From the NCBI GenBank assembly GCA_016934435.1, contig JAFGSU010000058.1, positions 1 through 10,199 of the forward strand: DNA of 10,199 nucleotides. Reading direction: 5' to 3'. A program made the position numbers and the translations under genes. Origin of the DNA: Candidatus Zhuqueibacterota bacterium (lineage in GTDB: Bacteria > Zhuqueibacterota > Zhuqueibacteria > Residuimicrobiales > Residuimicrobiaceae). Positions 6,971-10,199 of the stretch are shown here, piece after piece. Under the pieces are notes generated by a model that did not search any database, had not been told where the DNA came from, and saw only the letters and a program-made list of their open reading frames with translations. Position 1 is the stretch's first letter; each line of letters begins with the position of its first letter.

Positions 6971-7930
6971 TTATGTGGAGATACAGGTTTTAGGGTGTTT
7001 GATCGTGCGCCGCGCTACGATCATCCCGGCAGCTTCGCCGCTGCACCAGCAGACCAAACCGATGAAAAGCAGGGGGCTGACCATTAGAAAACGAGGAAGG
7101 TAAACTGGATTGCGTATTTGCAGATAGGTTACCTTGATGATTCGCCAGATCGGCAATAGAAAAATCGTTGACAGGTACAGGAGGCGAAGCAATTGGGTGA
7201 AATTTTCTCCATGAAAACGGACCCGACCGAAGCAGAAACCATGATGGTATTCATGCCTCAAAAAATTGCCCGCATGGGTGATGTTGTGATGATAAATCAG
7301 GATATCGGGTAAAAAGAGCAGCGGATGGCCGTCGCGATGCATGCGCCAGTGCATTTCGGTGTCGGAGCAGTAGGTATTGGAAAGCATGGGAGCGTACCTG
7401 AGCAGCATCTCCTTTTTATAGGACATATTAGCGCCGGCGATGTCTTTGAGGTACCGCGCCGGGAAACCGGGCATCCACAGGCTGAACTCACAAAAGTAGG
7501 CGGCCCAACCGACATAGCTTTCGGGATTGGCGTTGGCGATGGCGCCGCCGATGGCAATTTGCGGCGAATGGTGGGCTCTGACGATTTGCTCGATCCAGTC
7601 CGGCGCCGCCGTGCAATCGCTGTCCAGGAATGCGATGATTTCGCCGCGCGCCAAGGTAAGACCAGTGTTGCGGGCGTCGCCGCAGTAGGCTCTCTTTGTT
7701 AGATGTTTAACCCGTATCTGCGGAAATCGCTCGACGACGGGCCCGATGTAAAATTCCGAGGAGCTATCCACCACAATGATCTCAAAAGGAATCCATGTGC
7801 GCTGCTGTTGCAAAGATATCAGGCAGGCTTTAAGCAAGGGCAGCCTGGGTTCATAAGAGGCAATGATCACCGATATGGTTGGTTTTATGGCTTGATCGGA
7901 TACGGGCTTTTCCATCTGATCGGTCTTCAT
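6971..7930 (-). CDS. Family 2 glycosyltransferase (GT-A fold) with C-terminal membrane segments
   Basis: Predicted 319-residue enzyme that transfers a sugar from a nucleotide-sugar donor to a glycan or lipid acceptor at the cytoplasmic face of the membrane. GT2 hallmarks are the N-terminal strand PTISVIIASYEPR (17-29), EIIVVDSSS (50-58), the GDARNTGL region (84-91), ARGEIIAFLDSDC with the metal-binding DxD at D103-D105, and a later acidic SDTEMHWRM (189-197) typical of the acceptor/catalytic region. Hydrophobic segments near 247-262 and 281-298 suggest membrane association. The ATG at 7930 is preferred, with GGA at 7940-7942 nine bases before it; an in-frame GTG at 7975 adds 15 residues but has no ribosome site. 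It lies 99 bases after the radical SAM gene on the same strand and is likely its cluster partner. Donor and acceptor sugars cannot be told. Confidence 0.9.
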   Translation of the reverse strand: MKTDQMEKPVSDQAIKPTISVIIASYEPRLPLLKACLISLQQQRTWIPFEIIVVDSSSEFYIGPVVERFPQIRVKHLTKRAYCGDARNTGLTLARGEIIAFLDSDCTAAPDWIEQIVRAHHSPQIAIGGAIANANPESYVGWAAYFCEFSLWMPGFPARYLKDIAGANMSYKKEMLLRYAPMLSNTYCSDTEMHWRMHRDGHPLLFLPDILIYHHNITHAGNFLRHEYHHGFCFGRVRFHGENFTQLLRLLYLSTIFLLPIWRIIKVTYLQIRNPVYLPRFLMVSPLLFIGLVCWCSGEAAGMIVARRTIKHPKTCIST

Positions 7931-8029
7931 GTTTGCTGATCCATTATATGAACGACAAAATCCTTTTTTAAACACAATATATGCAGTCGAGACTCCCTCC
8001 CGGTCATACTGCTTTTCAGCTCTACGGTA

Positions 8030-9118
8030 TTAATTTTTTACCTGAAAAATATGCGAGACGCAGCGGTCGACACCGGCATAGTTCATCACACAGTGACCGC
8101 AGCGAAAGTCATCAATTTCTCCCCGCCGGAACCGGCTGCGCAGGCGCCGCATCCCGGCGCCGTACCATACATCCGTCAGGGAAGTGCCGTTTTGAAAGAC
8201 ATTGCCCAGCGTCAGTTCGTTTTTGTTATAATAATCGCAGAGCACGACTTCGCCGTCCCAGTAGACGACGGGATGGTTCCACAATTTCTTGCAGGTATTG
8301 GTAATTCGGATGGGATTTCCGTCTTTGTCGTAGGTCATGCGGCGATATTCAGGTTTTTTCGGCACCAGGCAGCGGCCGTCTTTTTCATTGTCGAAACTGT
8401 ACATGGTCTTGAGGGTAAAACAGTCCACCCCCAGCTTTTGGGCCAGGGCTTTCATGGCTTCGACCTGGGTTTCATTGTCGCGGGTGACCAGCATGCGCAG
8501 GTTGATGCGCGGCAAGGTGGCGCCCAGCTCTTTTTTTCGCTGCAAGAGCTTGTTCAGACCGCGAAGGGCGCGGTCGAAATCGCCGCGATGGCGATATTTT
8601 TCATAGGTGGCGGCGTCGATGCCGTCCAGGGCAAAAATGAGCACATCCAACTGCGATTCGATGAGGCGATCGGCATGGTCGCCCTGTTCAAAAAAATGCC
8701 CGTTGGTGCTGCTGATGAACTGCAAGCCTCTGGATTTGCCATACCTGATCATATCATAGACGTTCGGATGCATGAACGGCTCGCCCCAGCCCCAGAAATG
8801 TATTAAAAAGACGCGCTCTCCCACCTCATCGATGAGCTTTTTATAGTGATTGAAATCCATGAATCCCCTGGATTGGCGATCGGTGACCACATGGCATACC
8901 GGACAGCGCAAATTGCATATATTGCCCGGTTCGATCTGCAGGATCGTCGGCGGCGTCCAGACGCGATTCAGCCGCAGGGCATTGGCCAGCCCATTGCTGA
9001 TGAGCGTAAACAAACGCTTGCCCGAGAGGTGGTTGAATTCAAACGCCACTTTATCAAAGGTTACGGTTGTTTTACGCAGTAAAAGCGCCCGCAGGGCGAT
9101 GGCCAGGTTGTTCATCAT
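8030..9118 (-). CDS. Radical SAM/SPASM domain protein
   Basis: Predicted 362-residue radical S-adenosylmethionine enzyme. The core cluster motif CNLRCPVC gives C68, C72 and C75 for the SAM-binding 4Fe-4S cluster. FWGWGEP (108-114) is the GGEP-like SAM contact, followed by STNG (137-140) and FALDGID (162-168). A C-terminal SPASM-type region carries C276, C294 (within VVLCDYY), C340 and C343 (CGHC) and C353, suitable for auxiliary iron-sulfur cluster binding. SPASM proteins commonly modify ribosomal peptides or proteins, and some act in glycan or cofactor gene clusters; the substrate is unknown. The ATG at 9118 (another at 9115) has AGGA at 9128-9131, nine bases upstream; a TTG at 9127 is a poorer start. 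The N-terminal 55 or so residues are a helical extension. It is paired with a second, interrupted radical SAM gene upstream and a glycosyltransferase downstream. Confidence 0.92.
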   Translation of the reverse strand: MMNNLAIALRALLLRKTTVTFDKVAFEFNHLSGKRLFTLISNGLANALRLNRVWTPPTILQIEPGNICNLRCPVCHVVTDRQSRGFMDFNHYKKLIDEVGERVFLIHFWGWGEPFMHPNVYDMIRYGKSRGLQFISSTNGHFFEQGDHADRLIESQLDVLIFALDGIDAATYEKYRHRGDFDRALRGLNKLLQRKKELGATLPRINLRMLVTRDNETQVEAMKALAQKLGVDCFTLKTMYSFDNEKDGRCLVPKKPEYRRMTYDKDGNPIRITNTCKKLWNHPVVYWDGEVVLCDYYNKNELTLGNVFQNGTSLTDVWYGAGMRRLRSRFRRGEIDDFRCGHCVMNYAGVDRCVSHIFQVKN

Positions 9119-9143
9119 GTTAAACAATCCTATTTTTTTACAA

Positions 9144-9173
9144 ATATTAATTTTTTCGAATTGAAATTGACAA
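9144..9173 (-). promoter_or_regulatory. Sigma70-like promoter candidate for the intact radical SAM gene
   Basis: On the minus strand TTGTCA (9168-9173; 5/6 to TTGACA) is followed after 18 bases by TAATAT (9144-9149; 4/6 to TATAAT) in a markedly AT-rich 76-base gap. The ATG at 9118 would follow after a short leader. If real, it allows expression of this gene and the glycosyltransferase independently of the interrupted gene upstream. Confidence 0.35.
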
Positions 9174-9194
9174 AATGGTTCAATATCACGCCAT

Positions 9195-10199
9195 CTACAA
9201 ACGAGCCGACGTTGGAATCATTAACTTAATCCATGAAAGCCGTCTTACAACCTGATGCACGCAAAGATTATGCAGAACATGGCAGCAATAGGCACAATCC
9301 ATGCTTTCGATGATGTGTTTATATCCATCATGATGGATTAGCTGTTTTCGTAATTTTTGAATAGGCCGGTCATTCCAGATAACCGAAAAGGGCTGTTGAT
9401 TAATGTCTCCCAACATCAAATGGTTGGGATTGTTGCAAAATGTGACCGAGCCGTTACTTCTGATCCTGGCATGTGACCAGGGCATATAACAGGGAACTGT
9501 CTGCCAGACATCCGGACCGATTCGCATACGGTGTAACAGATCATTTAGGTTATGATCGACGCCAAAGTCGATTTGTTTGAGCTGCATAATTTCTTTCTCC
9601 ACAGTTCGTTTCTGATTTGTCGTCAAAGCGATCGCTTCCGGATTGCCAGGTAATGGTTTTAAGGGTGAAAAGGTAACGCGATCAAATCCCAGCTTATGCG
9701 CGCGTTTTAACAAGGATGCCATTTCCCTGTAATTGAAACGATGAAGGGGTTGATGCAGTATAAACCTGGTTTGTGCAAATTTTTTCTTTGCGAGCGACAA
9801 TCGGTTCATATTATCCCACATTTTCTCAAGCCGACAGCCATCTTCCCGGCTGTATAGGGTTGGCCAGTCCTGAGGGGAGGATATCCAGGTGGAAATTTGC
9901 AGTTCTTGTGGCGGGGACTTGATCAAGCCGGCTATCTGAGCCTCATCCAACAGCGTTCCATTGGTGAACAGGTGAGTCTGCAGCCTGTGCTAGTTGAGCA
10001 GCGCCATAATCGCGAAAAAATCGGGGTGTAACATGGGCTCGCCGCTGCCGGTTAGCTGTATTTTATGCGTACCGAGCTTTTTCAGATCAGAAACCAATCG
10101 CTGAAGGGCGTCAAGCGGAAAAAAGAGCCTGTCAGAGTTCTTCATTTGCCTATGAGTGGCTTCGGAATGATAGGGACACCCTGGACACATTAGATTGCA
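9195..10199 (-). pseudogene. Radical SAM/SPASM protein gene interrupted by an in-frame TAG, 5' end outside the window
   Basis: One reading frame runs from the right edge to the TAG at 9195 and is broken only by a TAG at 9990-9992. Upstream of it, 69 residues begin with the cluster motif CNLMCPGC (its first Cys is the last codon of the window) and include QLTGSGEPMLHPDFF, the GGEP-like SAM contact. Downstream, the same frame continues directly with HRLQTHLFTNGTLLDEAQ, the expected next strand, and then 264 residues with no further break. These end in a SPASM-like region with Cys in VPCYMPWSHARIRSNGSVTFC and in CAYCCHVLHNLC. So one nonsense codon, with no frameshift, splits an otherwise complete-looking enzyme. 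TAG also ends the kinase, tldE and this gene, so reassignment is unlikely. A restart after the TAG would lack the iron-sulfur motif. Sequencing error, fresh pseudogene or readthrough are all possible. Confidence 0.85.

Noticed and set aside
7973..7975. GTG start for the glycosyltransferase
   Set aside because: It has no upstream ribosome site and adds 15 residues before a plausible ATG at 7930 that has a spaced GGA.
8051..8806. 251-codon plus-strand open frame opposite the radical SAM gene
   Set aside because: The minus-strand frame here carries conserved radical SAM and SPASM motifs; the plus frame has no recognisable pattern.
9125..9127. TTG start for the intact radical SAM gene
   Set aside because: The ATG at 9118 is three codons downstream and better spaced from AGGA at 9128-9131.
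9119..9194. Precursor peptide gene between the two radical SAM genes
   Set aside because: The 76-base gap is AT-rich, holds a promoter-like sequence and has no start-plus-ribosome-site frame long enough for a precursor.
9990..9992. TAG as a pyrrolysine or reassigned codon
   Set aside because: TAG terminates the kinase, tldE and this same gene at expected ends, radical SAM enzymes are not known pyrrolysine proteins, and no pyl gene is in view; kept only as a check.

Overview
The window reads as chromosomal DNA from a Gram-negative-type bacterium. The large serine/threonine kinase with TPR repeats, the Tat-exported TldD and the radical SAM/SPASM and glycosyltransferase genes would fit an uncultured member of the Fibrobacteres-Chlorobi-Bacteroidetes side of the tree (Calditrichota/KSB1-like) or an Acidobacteria-like group. 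This is inference from gene style only; no marker gene is present. Codon use looks even across the window. Most starts carry recognisable Shine-Dalgarno sequences, and both TAA and TAG are used as stops.

Left part, plus strand. A membrane-anchored Hanks-type kinase (198-2801) has an N-terminal kinase domain, one membrane helix, a FlgO/TolB-N-like domain and a long TPR tail. Its kinase domain carries an unusual insertion of about 62 residues that contains a degenerate DNA repeat. A 400-base gene-free gap with several small repeats follows. Next comes a tldD-tldE pair (3202-4734 and 4797-6131), the two halves of a TldD/TldE metalloprotease. TldD here has a twin-arginine signal followed by a lipobox-like Cys, while TldE has no signal. 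A small UPF0158-family gene (6337-6846) ends the plus-strand series.

Right part, minus strand, convergent with the left part. In order of transcription these are: a radical SAM/SPASM gene cut by the right edge and interrupted by an in-frame TAG (9195-10199); a second, intact radical SAM/SPASM gene (8030-9118) with its own candidate promoter; and a family 2 glycosyltransferase with C-terminal membrane segments (6971-7930). Together they resemble a fragment of a surface-glycan or peptide-modification cluster that continues beyond the right edge.

The most notable points are the single nonsense codon in an otherwise open radical SAM gene, the repeat-derived insertion in the kinase, and the mismatch between an apparently exported TldD and an apparently cytoplasmic TldE. 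I found no RNA genes, CRISPR arrays, transposases or phage genes.
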